Source: an uncultured Gemmatimonadota bacterium (lineage in GTDB: Bacteria; Gemmatimonadota; Gemmatimonadetes; Gemmatimonadales; Gemmatimonadaceae). Taken from it: a stretch of 64,000 nt of DNA. The position numbers and the translations under genes were made by a program. Positions 35,565 through 44,397 of this stretch are shown one piece after another; position 1 is the stretch's first letter, and the number at the start of each line of letters is the position of its first letter. The stretch covers positions 124,001-188,000 of the forward strand of contig CADEFN010000002.1 in assembly GCA_902826615.1 (NCBI GenBank). The letters run 5' to 3'. The notes below the pieces were generated by a model. That model had not been told where the DNA came from, did no database searches, and saw nothing but the letters and a program-made list of their open reading frames with translations.

Positions 35565-37905
35565 AAAGGTACGACATCTTCAGGAAGAACTGGTTCCCCG
35601 TCCGCAGCGTCTGGTGCCGTTCAACGACGGGATGATCGTACTCCTGCATCAAGTCGTTGTAGCCGGCAAAGAGGAATGAGGCAGGAGCCAGTTCATAGGT
35701 GACCAGCAGGCTCGAGGCATAGCGAATTCCGCGCTGGTTGACCGGATTGCTCACCAGGGTGTTCAGCTGGTCCGAGTACTCACCGATGAGCCGTGCGCCC
35801 AGCCGTCGTGTGAGCTGATAGGTGCCGCGGAGACGCAGGATCTTTGCATCATCGACCAGCGTGCCACCCCACGACTCGTAGTGGTTGGAGCGCTGCCCGC
35901 GCACCTCCAGGCTCGCCTGCGGCACCGGACGTACCGTCACACGCAGGTTGCCGAAGATGCCCTTGCTGACTCGAGGATTGGCAGGATCGAAGAGTTCGCG
36001 ATCCCCCGTGTACAAAAACCCGCCAAACTGTACAAAGCGTGAGCTTTCAAGCCGGAAGTCTGCAAACACGCCGCGCTGGTGCAGCGGCACGCCCAGGATG
36101 GCCTGTCGCTCGATCATGTAGCTCATGTTGAACGCCGCGCGTTGCCGGAACGTGACCTCGAACCGCGGCGAGATGGAGTAGTCCAGGAGCCCGGCACCAA
36201 ATGCGTTCGTGCGGCTCACGCTCAGGCTCTGGGACACCTTCTGCACGACTCGACCATTGGGATATTGGTCGAAGGCGGCACGCCCCGAGTACGACTCGAC
36301 ACCGACGCGGGTGTATCGGCCCAGCTGGTTGCGGAAATCCGGTGACAGCCCGGCCGCCGACAGCGACCAGTTGAAGTTGCGTCCCGACTGCGCGAGGCGG
36401 CTCGTGTAGTACGCGCCACTGCGCTGGTCTCCGTCAAATACCTCCGAGAGAGACGGCTCGTCGGGCTCCCGTTCGTCCGACACTGCACCCTCGGCCGAGA
36501 ACACCAGAGTGCCTCGACGAAGCGAGAAGTCGCCCTCTGCGACCGCGCCATGAGATGACCCGGCTCGGCGACCCAGAAAGCTCGCCCCGATCCACGAATC
36601 ACTCAGCACGTCATGGCGAAGACGCGCCACCACCGCGTCACCGCGAGCGCCCACGCTCGGCACAACACCGCTCGACTCGTATCCATCGTAGTGGAACCAC
36701 GCCGGCTGGTCGTCACGGGCATAGAGCACCCCGTACTGCGTCGCGCCAACCTTTCCCGTCAGGCGACCACCAGCAGAAGGGTCGACAATGGCGCGTGTAT
36801 ACAGGAGCTGTCCGCCTGCACCGTCGCCGCCGCCGCCCCCTCCGCCACCGCCGTCTCCCGTCCGCGACACATCAAAAACATCGCGGCTTTCCAGAAAGAA
36901 GGGTCGTCGCTCCTGAAAGAAGAGCGCAAACCGCTGATTCACGCGCACCTGCTCGTCGTCAGACTCCACCTGCGAAAAATCGGGATTGAAGGTGGCGTTC
37001 AGCGTGGTGGACGGTGTGAGCGCCACACGCACGTCGCCACCGATCGCACCAGATGGGTTCTGCATGTCAAAGCCGACGGGCGCTTGTGTGGGCCGGAACG
37101 CACCACCCACGAAGGCGGAATCGGAGCGGAATAACCGCGACCCCACTTCTGTTCCAGAGATGTAGGGCAGGAGGTCCACGGTGCGGCGCAAGTTCACATC
37201 ACGAATGCCCGTCACGGTGCCCTGCTGGCAGATGTCGCACGGGTTGCCGCGACGCCTCGGAGACCAGGAGCTTCGTGTGCCCGCCTTTCCGTGATACCGC
37301 ACGAAGTCAAAGCCGAAGTCGAGGGAGTCCCGCGGGGGAAGACGCAGGGAGGCAAAGGGTATTTGCACCTCCACCACCCAGCCCTCGTCGTCGACACGGG
37401 CCGCCGAATACCAGACAAAGTCCGGCGTGTCATCCGTGCGCTGGCCTTCGGTTTTCACCCCGTCGAATTGCAGATTCGCCGGGGAAACGCGAAAGACATA
37501 GGTGCGCCGGTTGTCGTTATAGGTGTCGACCGAGATGGCGACCTTGTCGTCGAGTTCTCCACCGCGTTCCCGCGGATGAACCGTTGCGCGAATGTCCCTT
37601 CGGTCGGGCTCGTAAGCCCGGAACGCGACGTAGAGGTTCTGGGCGTCGTACGCCACCCAGCCGACGCTCTGATGCGGAGGCAATACCGCGTCGACCGGCT
37701 CGTACTGAACAAATCGGTTGAGCGGCGTGGATTTCTTCCAGAAAGCCTCATCCAGACGACCATCAAGGACAGGCTTTTGATCGGCGCGCTGCAGCGGAAT
37801 TCGAATCTCGTCCGGCCGCTTGTACACCACTACCGAATCGGGCGCCCCGCGTTTGAGAGAGTCCGTCGACAACGCGAGGGCGGACAACAGCATCAGGGCG
37901 AACAT
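35554..37905 (-). CDS. DUF5916 outer-membrane protein with CBM9-like domain
   Basis: The 783-residue protein has a short N-terminal hydrophobic segment, then a carbohydrate-binding-family-9-like domain (about 40-240; DGRLDEAFWKKSTPL and YVAFRAYEPDRRDIRA). The DUF5916 core follows, with the strongly conserved LTPSTTLNATFNPDFSQVESD and FFQERRPFFLES. The rest is strand-rich and ends in an aromatic-methionine tail (KMSYLFRM), like an outer-membrane barrel. A run of nine glycines lies at about residue 350. The function is unknown; the family is frequent in Bacteroidota and Gemmatimonadota-type genomes. The signal peptide is unusually short, so the start is uncertain. Confidence 0.88.
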   Translation of the reverse strand: MFALMLLSALALSTDSLKRGAPDSVVVYKRPDEIRIPLQRADQKPVLDGRLDEAFWKKSTPLNRFVQYEPVDAVLPPHQSVGWVAYDAQNLYVAFRAYEPDRRDIRATVHPRERGGELDDKVAISVDTYNDNRRTYVFRVSPANLQFDGVKTEGQRTDDTPDFVWYSAARVDDEGWVVEVQIPFASLRLPPRDSLDFGFDFVRYHGKAGTRSSWSPRRRGNPCDICQQGTVTGIRDVNLRRTVDLLPYISGTEVGSRLFRSDSAFVGGAFRPTQAPVGFDMQNPSGAIGGDVRVALTPSTTLNATFNPDFSQVESDDEQVRVNQRFALFFQERRPFFLESRDVFDVSRTGDGGGGGGGGGDGAGGQLLYTRAIVDPSAGGRLTGKVGATQYGVLYARDDQPAWFHYDGYESSGVVPSVGARGDAVVARLRHDVLSDSWIGASFLGRRAGSSHGAVAEGDFSLRRGTLVFSAEGAVSDEREPDEPSLSEVFDGDQRSGAYYTSRLAQSGRNFNWSLSAAGLSPDFRNQLGRYTRVGVESYSGRAAFDQYPNGRVVQKVSQSLSVSRTNAFGAGLLDYSISPRFEVTFRQRAAFNMSYMIERQAILGVPLHQRGVFADFRLESSRFVQFGGFLYTGDRELFDPANPRVSKGIFGNLRVTVRPVPQASLEVRGQRSNHYESWGGTLVDDAKILRLRGTYQLTRRLGARLIGEYSDQLNTLVSNPVNQRGIRYASSLLVTYELAPASFLFAGYNDLMQEYDHPVVERHQTLRTGNQFFLKMSYLFRM
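36821..36856. repeat. CCG-rich simple repeat coding a glycine run
   Basis: A CCG/CCC/CCA triplet tract that, on the minus strand, encodes about nine glycines inside the DUF5916 protein. It could vary in length by slippage but stays in frame in triplet steps. Confidence 0.7.
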
Positions 37906-38075
37906 GCAGGTGCGGCGCGGGGATAGGGACGAGAAAGGCCACCCCGGTCAGAGGGCAAGCCGCCGGGAAAGTACGCCTCTCCAATGGAAAGCGCTGATGA
38001 GCCCCGGGCACAAGACTGTCCGGTTCAACCGCCGAGCGGTGGCCCTGGCAGCTCCCTCACGCCGGACAGGCATGG

Positions 38076-38081
38076 TAGCTT
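38076..38081 (+). promoter_or_regulatory. Possible leaderless -10 hexamer for the glycolate operon
   Basis: TAGCTT ends 5 bases before the GTG at 38087. It lies inside the longer frame that begins with ATG at 38072, and supports the GTG as the true start of the LON-domain gene. Confidence 0.4.
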
Positions 38082-38086
38082 GGGAG

Positions 38087-38758
38087 GTGACCTCATCGAT
38101 CCCGCTCTTTCCGCTCCCCCTGGTGCTATTTCCGGGCGCGGTTCAGGCGCTCCACATCTTCGAGCCGCGTTATCGGCGCATGCTCGCGGACTGTCTCGCG
38201 GCGCACCGACCATTCGGCGTCATCTGTGTGCTCCCGGGGCAGAGTGAGCGCGCACTCCCCCCCGGCACCGTCGGTTGCCTGGCCCACATCGAATCCTCCC
38301 AAATCCTTTCCGATGGGCGCTCCAACATCATGGTGCTCGGTGAGGGGCGCTTCAGCCTGGTGGGTTATGCCGAAACCGACACGCCATATCTGACTGCCTT
38401 GGTGGAGGGCTTCGAGGACAGCCCGGAGGCCGGCGAGGAAGCGGGACTTGCCGCGCTGGCCGGGGAAGTGTCGACGCTCTTTGCGCGGGCCGGGCAGGCC
38501 GCTCGCCAAATCCAGGATGAGTCGGCGCCGCTGCCCGAGCTTCCCCTGGATCCGGGGGCGCTCTCGTTTGCGGTGGCGCAGTACCTCGACCTCGAGTTGG
38601 ATGCGCGACAGCATCTGCTGACACTCCAGTCGCCACAGGCACGGCTCAGCAGATTGCGGGCGATGCTGGCCTCCCTCATCGAAGGGCTCGAAGCACGGGC
38701 GGCAGTGCACGCTGGTGCCAAGCGGAACGGGCACGGCCCGCACACCACGTCGGCGTGA
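38087..38758 (+). CDS. LON substrate-binding-domain protein
   Basis: The 223-residue protein is the N-terminal LON domain alone: IPLFPLPLVLFPGAVQALHIFEPRYRRML is the characteristic opening (given in parts here), followed by GVICVLPG and GCLAHIE. The ATPase and protease parts of Lon are absent. Such stand-alone proteins are of unclear role, probably binding unfolded or specific partners. I prefer the GTG at 38087 to the ATG at 38072, because the family starts near SIPLFPLP and a TAGCTT hexamer lies just before. It overlaps glcD by 4 bases. Confidence 0.88.
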   Translation: MTSSIPLFPLPLVLFPGAVQALHIFEPRYRRMLADCLAAHRPFGVICVLPGQSERALPPGTVGCLAHIESSQILSDGRSNIMVLGEGRFSLVGYAETDTPYLTALVEGFEDSPEAGEEAGLAALAGEVSTLFARAGQAARQIQDESAPLPELPLDPGALSFAVAQYLDLELDARQHLLTLQSPQARLSRLRAMLASLIEGLEARAAVHAGAKRNGHGPHTTSA

Positions 38759-40167
38759 TTCCGCTCGCACGGGAGCTGCAGGACATCGTTGGCGCCGGCT
38801 GGGTCAAGTCGGGCTCCTCCGACCTCCTGGCCTACACCTCCGATGGGCTCCCTGGTTACCGCCGTGACCCGTTGCTCGCGGTCTTCCCGGGCTCGCGAGA
38901 CGAAGCGATCGCGGTGGTGCAGCTCCTCGCCAAACGCAATGTCTCGTTTGTCCCACGAGGGGCAGGCACCGGTCTGAGTGGAGGCGCCCTTGCCGACGGC
39001 AGTGTGCTCATCGGCATGCAGCGATTGCGGCGAATCATTGAGCTGGACGCAGAGAACCGCACGGCGAGGGTGGAGCCGGGTGTGGTGAACGTGCATCTCA
39101 CCCGTGCCGCGACGCCGCATGGACTGCACTACGCGCCCGATCCGTCGAGCCAGTCGGCGTGCACCATCGGGGGGAACGTCGCCGAAAACGCCGGGGGGCC
39201 GCACTGCCTCAAGTACGGAGTCACGACCAACCACGTGCTGGCCCTCACGGTCGTCCTTCCCGATGGCGTGGTGGTGCAACTCGGCAGTGCCACGCAGGAG
39301 ACCGAGGGTTATGACCTGCTTGGGACCTTTGTTGGTAGCGAAGGATGTTTCGGGCTCGTCCTCGACGTCACGGTGCGCCTGACGCCGAACCCCGAAGCCG
39401 TTCGTACCATGCTGGCGGACTTCACCACCATCGATGCCGCAGCGCGTGCCACGTCCGACATTGTGGCGTCGGGTATTGTTCCGGCCGCGCTCGAGATGAT
39501 GGATGCGCCGACCATCCAGGCCGTGGAGTCGTCGATCTACGCGGCGGGGTATCCCGTGGATGCGGCGGCGGTGTTGCTCATCGAGCTCGACGGATCGGCG
39601 GCGGGTATCGAGGCCGACGCCGAGCGCGTGGTCGCACTCTGCCGCAGCGCTGGGGCCCGTCGCGTGGAGGTGGCGGCGGATGAGACACAGCGACAGCGGC
39701 TCTGGCAGGGACGCAAAAAGGCCTTCGGAGCGATGGGGCGGGTGTCGTCGCATCTGGTGGTACAGGATGCGGTGATTCCCCGCACGCAGCTCCCGGCCGT
39801 GCTGCGCGAGATTGCCGCAGTGGCGGCCGAAGAACGACTCACGGTGTGCAACGTGTTTCATGCGGGAGATGGCAACCTGCATCCCAATATTCCCTACAAC
39901 GCGAATGATCCCGACGAGAGTGCGCGGGTGCACCGGGCGATGGGGCGGATCATGCAGGCGTGCGTGGCAGCTGGCGGGAGTGTGACCGGGGAGCACGGGA
40001 TCGGGCTCGACAAACTCGACTACATGCCGCTGATCTTCTCGGACGAGTCGCTGGCGGCGATGTGCCGGGTGCGGGAGGTCTTTGACCCGGGTCGTCGGGC
40101 GAACCCGGGGAAGGTGATTCCGGTGCGGGCGTGCCGGGAGTGGGCGCTGGCGCCCGCGGCTCGTTAG
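38755..40167 (+). CDS. glcD: Glycolate oxidase subunit GlcD (FAD-linked)
   Basis: GlcD is the catalytic FAD subunit of the GlcDEF glycolate dehydrogenase, oxidising glycolate to glyoxylate. The 470-residue protein has an FAD-binding PCMH fold (FVPRGAGTGLSGGALADG; CTIGGNVAENAGGPHCLKYG) and the C-terminal oxidase domain with VFHAGDGNLHPNI and GSVTGEHGIGLDKL. Length fits the family. Its GTG start overlaps the LON gene's stop. The stop context is CGT-TAG-G, the same heptamer found in many TTA codons of the window. D-lactate dehydrogenases of the same fold are an alternative, but glcE and glcF follow. Confidence 0.93.
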   Translation: MIPLARELQDIVGAGWVKSGSSDLLAYTSDGLPGYRRDPLLAVFPGSRDEAIAVVQLLAKRNVSFVPRGAGTGLSGGALADGSVLIGMQRLRRIIELDAENRTARVEPGVVNVHLTRAATPHGLHYAPDPSSQSACTIGGNVAENAGGPHCLKYGVTTNHVLALTVVLPDGVVVQLGSATQETEGYDLLGTFVGSEGCFGLVLDVTVRLTPNPEAVRTMLADFTTIDAAARATSDIVASGIVPAALEMMDAPTIQAVESSIYAAGYPVDAAAVLLIELDGSAAGIEADAERVVALCRSAGARRVEVAADETQRQRLWQGRKKAFGAMGRVSSHLVVQDAVIPRTQLPAVLREIAAVAAEERLTVCNVFHAGDGNLHPNIPYNANDPDESARVHRAMGRIMQACVAAGGSVTGEHGIGLDKLDYMPLIFSDESLAAMCRVREVFDPGRRANPGKVIPVRACREWALAPAAR

Positions 40168-40207
40168 GTGCGGTATGCGTGATTCTGGTACGATCGCGAA
40201 GGAAACG

Positions 40208-41371
40208 ATGATGGAGGGGACGGCGAACGGGCCTATCTTTCAATCGGGGGGGGGCCCCCGGACCCTCGAACGACACGAGCCACAATCGTCCGCCGAAGTC
40301 GCTGACATTGTCTCCCACGCCCATGCCTCCCGCACCCCTCTCCGTATCGCTGGTGCCGGCCACTGGCTCGCCGCCGGACGTCCGGTGCGGGCCAGCAGCA
40401 CACTCTCCCTCGGCCGCCTGGAAGGAATCGTGGAGTACGTTCCCGGCGACCTCACCATCACCGCGCGGGCTGGCACTCCACTCTCGGACATTGCCGCTGC
40501 AACCCGCGAACATCGGCAATGGCTCCCCCTCGATCCAGCCGGCTCTGCCAACGGCACCATTGGCGCCACCCTTGCGACCGCCAGCTGCGGTCCCCTCGCC
40601 GGTGCCATCGGACATCCGCGTGACCTCGCGTTAGGCATGGAGGTGGTCGATGGCCGCGGCACAGTGATCCGCGCCGGTGGGCGGGTCGTCAAGAATGTGG
40701 CGGGCTTCGACCTCGTGCGCATGCAGATCGGTGCCTGGGGAACCCTGGGCGTGATCACCGAAGTGACCGTCAGACTCCGCGGCCTGCCTGAGACCGCGCA
40801 AACCCTCTGGTTCGTCCCACCACTCCAGGCTTTGTCCGAGTGTGTGCGCACGCTGCGATCGCTGGCCGAAGCGCCCCTGACCATGGAACTCGTCAACGAG
40901 TCTCTGGCCCGGCACCTCGGTCTCCCGCAGGCTGTCGGTGTCCTCCTGCATCTCGGCGGCAACGCAGGAGCGGTGGGCAGCGCGATTCGCTCTCTTGCCA
41001 AACTTGGCGACGCCATCCCGATCGCAGATGACGTCTGGCGCGCGCTCGCCATGTCGGAGCCCGCCGATGCAACCGTTCTTCGCCTCTCCGTTTCGCCGGC
41101 CACACTCGGCACGTTGTGGAACTCGGCGCTGGCGATTTGCGACGGACAGACTCGTCTGCAGGCCACGATTGCGCGTGGTGTCCTGAGAGTGGTCCTTCCG
41201 GAACATGGCGACCTGCCTCGCTGGACCACGCTCGCGCCCTGTATTGTCGAGCGGACCAGCGCCACCCAGTGGTCGGCGATACCACCAGCAGCAGATGATC
41301 GGTTGTCTCGAGGCCTGCGTGCGGCTATGGACCCGCTCGGGATTCTCAACCCCGGTCTCATGGGCACATGA
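40208..41371 (+). CDS. glcE: Glycolate oxidase FAD-binding subunit GlcE
   Basis: GlcE is the second flavin-fold subunit of glycolate dehydrogenase. The 387-residue protein carries a PCMH-type FAD domain: ASRTPLRIAGAGHWLAAG, GSANGTIGATLATASCGPLAGAIGHPRD, and VVKNVAGFDLVRMQIGAWGTLGVITEV in blocks. It lacks the C-terminal catalytic motifs of GlcD, as expected. Start choice is uncertain: GGAAACG precedes the ATG pair at 40208 and 40211, while another ATG exists at 40175. It overlaps glcF by 4 bases. Confidence 0.9.
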   Translation: MMEGTANGPIFQSGGGPRTLERHEPQSSAEVADIVSHAHASRTPLRIAGAGHWLAAGRPVRASSTLSLGRLEGIVEYVPGDLTITARAGTPLSDIAAATREHRQWLPLDPAGSANGTIGATLATASCGPLAGAIGHPRDLALGMEVVDGRGTVIRAGGRVVKNVAGFDLVRMQIGAWGTLGVITEVTVRLRGLPETAQTLWFVPPLQALSECVRTLRSLAEAPLTMELVNESLARHLGLPQAVGVLLHLGGNAGAVGSAIRSLAKLGDAIPIADDVWRALAMSEPADATVLRLSVSPATLGTLWNSALAICDGQTRLQATIARGVLRVVLPEHGDLPRWTTLAPCIVERTSATQWSAIPPAADDRLSRGLRAAMDPLGILNPGLMGT

Positions 41372-42672
41372 GCCACTCCGCAACACACACCACCGCGCGC
41401 ACCACTGCCCTTCCCGGCTCGCCACTCGAACAGGCCGCGTCCGGGCTCGACATGTGTGTGCATTGCGGCTTCTGCCTGCAGGCCTGTCCGACCTATCTCG
41501 CGCTCGACGATGAGAACGATTCCCCCCGCGGACGACTCGTCCTCATGCGTGGCCTTCTCGAAGGCGAGCTGAACCCGGCCGACCCCGACGTGGGCACGCA
41601 CATCGATCGCTGCCTCGGCTGCCGAGGATGCGAGAGCGCATGTCCCTCCGGTGTGCCGTACGGGCAGCTCCTCGAGGCCACACGCGCTACACTCGCGCAG
41701 CATCGGCCAATCCCGCTGATTGCCCGCGTCATCCTTGCCGTCTTCAGGAATCCGGCGCTGCTCGCCCTCGCGCTCGGAGCCGCGCGACTGCTCCGAGCGA
41801 CCGGACTCACACGGCTGCTCGCCAGACTTCCCGGACGGCCCGGATTCCCATTTGCCATGGTCGAGTCCACCCGGCCGCTGCACACACCGACTCGTTATGC
41901 AAACGATGTGTCTCCATCCGGAACAACCTTCACGCTGCTCACCGGTTGTGTCATGGAGGGGCTCTTCGCGCACACCAATCGCGCCACGGAGCGCGTGCTG
42001 GAGGCCAACGGGTTCGGGCGGCAGGACACCGCAAACCAGGGCTGCTGCGGCGCACTTCATGCGCATGCAGGAGACCTCGCCAGTGCGCGGGCGCTCGCCC
42101 GCCGCAACATCGCTGCCTTCGAGCGCTCTTCCGCGGACCTGATCGTCACCAACTCGTCAGGGTGTGGTGCCATGTTGCGGGAGTATCCCCATCTGCTCGC
42201 CGACGAGCCAGCATGGACCGAACGCGCCTCCCGCGTCGCGGCACGGGTGAGAGACGTCAGTGAGCTGCTTGCGGCGCGCGGGCCGCGCCCGGGAGCAGCA
42301 ATTCCCTGGCGTGTGACCTACGACGCCCCCTGTCACCTGCAGCATGCCCAGCGCATCGTAGCGCAGCCGCGAGCCGTCCTCTCGGCCATTCCTCAGCTCG
42401 ACCTCGTGCCCCTCGCCGACAGCGATCAATGCTGCGGGAGCGCCGGGATCTTCAACCTCGTTGAACCCGACGTGTCCGAGCGCGTACTCGAGACAAAGCT
42501 CCGAAACATCCAGGCCACACGCGCAACACTCGTGGCAACCGGCAACCCCGGGTGTCTCATGCAGATCGGAGCCGGACTGATCCAGGCGAAGAGTTCCGCG
42601 CGCGCCATCCATCCCGTGGAACTGCTGGACGCCTCGTATGCTGCCCAGGCACAACATCGGGCGGACCCATGA
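41368..42672 (+). CDS. glcF: Glycolate oxidase iron-sulfur subunit GlcF
   Basis: The 434-residue protein carries two 4Fe-4S clusters in the motifs CVHCGFCLQACP and CLGCRGCESACP near the N-terminus, and two cysteine-rich CCG domains downstream (QGCCGALHAHAGD; SDQCCGSAGIF). It passes electrons from the flavin subunits to the quinone pool. Length and motif order match GlcF. A hydrophobic stretch lies around residues 120-160, which might aid membrane contact. It overlaps the next gene's start by 4 bases. Confidence 0.94.
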   Translation: MSHSATHTTARTTALPGSPLEQAASGLDMCVHCGFCLQACPTYLALDDENDSPRGRLVLMRGLLEGELNPADPDVGTHIDRCLGCRGCESACPSGVPYGQLLEATRATLAQHRPIPLIARVILAVFRNPALLALALGAARLLRATGLTRLLARLPGRPGFPFAMVESTRPLHTPTRYANDVSPSGTTFTLLTGCVMEGLFAHTNRATERVLEANGFGRQDTANQGCCGALHAHAGDLASARALARRNIAAFERSSADLIVTNSSGCGAMLREYPHLLADEPAWTERASRVAARVRDVSELLAARGPRPGAAIPWRVTYDAPCHLQHAQRIVAQPRAVLSAIPQLDLVPLADSDQCCGSAGIFNLVEPDVSERVLETKLRNIQATRATLVATGNPGCLMQIGAGLIQAKSSARAIHPVELLDASYAAQAQHRADP

Positions 42673-43355
42673 GGATCGGCGCCATCCTCGTGGAGTTCGA
42701 CGGTGTGGTGGCCGACACCGACCCGCTGCGCCGCGAGACCCTTTCGCAGGTGCTTAGCGTCGCAGGGATTCAACTCACCGACGAGGAGTACTGGGAGTAC
42801 TGCGCGGGGGCGACACTGGCGGGCGGCATTCGCGCGGTTGTCGCCGGGCGGAACTCCCGCCTCGACGAGACCGACCTCGATCTCCTCGCCCACCGCGCCG
42901 AACAACGCTTCACCTCACACGTGGGCAAGGGTGTCACTCTGGTGGACGGCGCCCGCTCCACACTCGAGCGGCTGGCGGCGCATACCCGTCTCGCCGTGGT
43001 CACGCGATTGCGTCGCCAGGACGTCGAGGCCATCACGACCATGGGGAGGCTCGATCACCTCTTCTCGTTTGTCATCGGCGCCGAGGACGCAAACCCACCC
43101 AAACCGCACCCCGCGCCTTACGAGGCGGCCATTCGGCGTCTCGGCCGGTATCGCGGTAACACACAGGATGTCGTCGTCGCGCTTGAAAACGGCCTCGAGG
43201 GCATACGCTCCGCGCGTGGAGCGGGCCTGCACTGTGTGGCCGTGGGAACCCAGCCCGCGCATGTCGTGTTGGAAGCGCAAGCATGGACGCAGAGCATCAC
43301 AGGGCTCGATGCCGCGTCGCTCTCCGCCCTCCTCGACTCTCCGGGAAACTCGTGA
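42669..43355 (+). CDS. HAD-like protein with altered catalytic residues
   Basis: The 228-residue protein has the fold pattern of beta-phosphoglucomutase/CbbY-type HAD enzymes. Motif I reads LVEFDGVVAD, so the position of the nucleophile Asp is Glu9, while the second Asp (D11) is kept. Motif II is VVTR (T112), motif III Lys is K145, and motif IV reads ALENG (E173-N174), where ED is expected. Two of the key acidic positions are thus replaced. It may be a non-catalytic or altered relative. It sits in the glycolate operon, where a phosphoglycolate phosphatase would fit, but the residues argue against simple activity. Confidence 0.88.
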   Translation: MRIGAILVEFDGVVADTDPLRRETLSQVLSVAGIQLTDEEYWEYCAGATLAGGIRAVVAGRNSRLDETDLDLLAHRAEQRFTSHVGKGVTLVDGARSTLERLAAHTRLAVVTRLRRQDVEAITTMGRLDHLFSFVIGAEDANPPKPHPAPYEAAIRRLGRYRGNTQDVVVALENGLEGIRSARGAGLHCVAVGTQPAHVVLEAQAWTQSITGLDAASLSALLDSPGNS

Positions 43356-44326
43356 TGGATACAGCTTCCGCCCGCACACGCGGTGCACTGCTTTTTGCGC
43401 GCCCTGACCGGCGTGTGATGCTCTTTCCCGGCCCCAAGGCCGCCGACGTCATCAATGGTCTCATCACCAATGAAGTCGTCGCCCTCGCACCGGGGAGCGG
43501 GTGTTACGGTGTCGCGCTCACCCCGAAGGGCAAAGTCATCGCCGATGTCGTGGTACTGCGTCGCTACGACGATCTCCTCGTGTGTGTGCCCGAAGCTGCA
43601 TTCGCGGGTTGGGGCGGCATGATCCGCAAGTACGTGAACCCACGGCTCTCGCGATACGAAGACCGTTCCGAACACATCGCGAGCCTCGACATCGCCGGCC
43701 CGGATGCTGGACGCTTGCTGAAGGCGGCCGGCGCCGACCTCCCTGCCGGTGAGGAGCCATACGCGCATAACGAGACATCGATCGCTGGACATGCCGTCAC
43801 GCTCGTGCGTCTTCCAGACCACGGCATCGGGGCGTTTGCCATCCTCGCACTGCCCACCGACCTCCCGGCGATCCAGGATGTGCTTGCCGGCGCGGGAGCT
43901 ACCGTAGGGGCAGAAGAGGAGCGCGAGGTTCTGCGTGTGGAAGCAGGGCGCCCGCGTTGGGGCATGGACATGGACGAGAACACCCTGTCGCAGGAGGCCA
44001 ACATGGATGACCTCCACGCCATCTCCTACACCAAGGGGTGTTACACCGGCCAGGAAACGGTCGCCCGTCTCCACTTTCGCGGGCACGTGAACAAATTCCT
44101 TCGTGGAGTGCGCCTTTCGGCAGTTGGTGTCCCGCGGGGCGCGACTCTGCTTGCAGAGGGCAGCGCGGGTGTCGGAGAGATCCGGTCGAGTGTTGTCTCT
44201 CCGCGCCTGGGCCCCATCGCCCTCGCGATGGTGCGGCGCGAGGTGGCAGATGGCGCCCGGCTCCGTGTGCACTGGGAAGGCGGCGAAGCCGACGCCGAAG
44301 TGGTGGCGTTACCCTTCCAAGGTTAG
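43355..44326 (+). CDS. ygfZ: Folate-binding YgfZ-type protein
   Basis: The 323-residue protein belongs to the GcvT/YgfZ family. The YgfZ signature KGCYTGQE is present at about residue 228, with its conserved Cys. The N-terminal half has the PGPKAADVINGLITNEV folate-domain opening. YgfZ helps the maintenance or repair of certain Fe-S proteins in a folate-dependent way. Position after glcF (an Fe-S protein) makes that role plausible here. Its ATG overlaps the HAD stop by 1 base (TGATG). The gene ends the operon. Confidence 0.93.
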   Translation: MDTASARTRGALLFARPDRRVMLFPGPKAADVINGLITNEVVALAPGSGCYGVALTPKGKVIADVVVLRRYDDLLVCVPEAAFAGWGGMIRKYVNPRLSRYEDRSEHIASLDIAGPDAGRLLKAAGADLPAGEEPYAHNETSIAGHAVTLVRLPDHGIGAFAILALPTDLPAIQDVLAGAGATVGAEEEREVLRVEAGRPRWGMDMDENTLSQEANMDDLHAISYTKGCYTGQETVARLHFRGHVNKFLRGVRLSAVGVPRGATLLAEGSAGVGEIRSSVVSPRLGPIALAMVRREVADGARLRVHWEGGEADAEVVALPFQG

Positions 44327-44397
44327 GGACCGGCGCCTCTGAGCGTCGCGGTCACACGCGCGCGGCCACCAACTGCGCGACCGCGTTCACATTGCCA

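Noticed and set aside
38365-39996. A 543-codon open frame on the minus strand
   Set aside because: It lies opposite the clear LON-domain and glcD genes. Long antisense frames are usual in G+C-rich DNA with strong third-position bias. It has no recognisable domain and is Arg/Gly/His-rich.
40234-40239. TATCTT hexamer inside the start of glcE
   Set aside because: It has the sequence of the proposed -10 element, but no start codon follows at 5-7 bases and it lies in the coding part. I treat it as chance, which also shows that the hexamer alone is not enough.
43118-44272. A 384-codon open frame on the minus strand
   Set aside because: It is opposite the ygfZ gene and has low-complexity composition, so it is a shadow frame.
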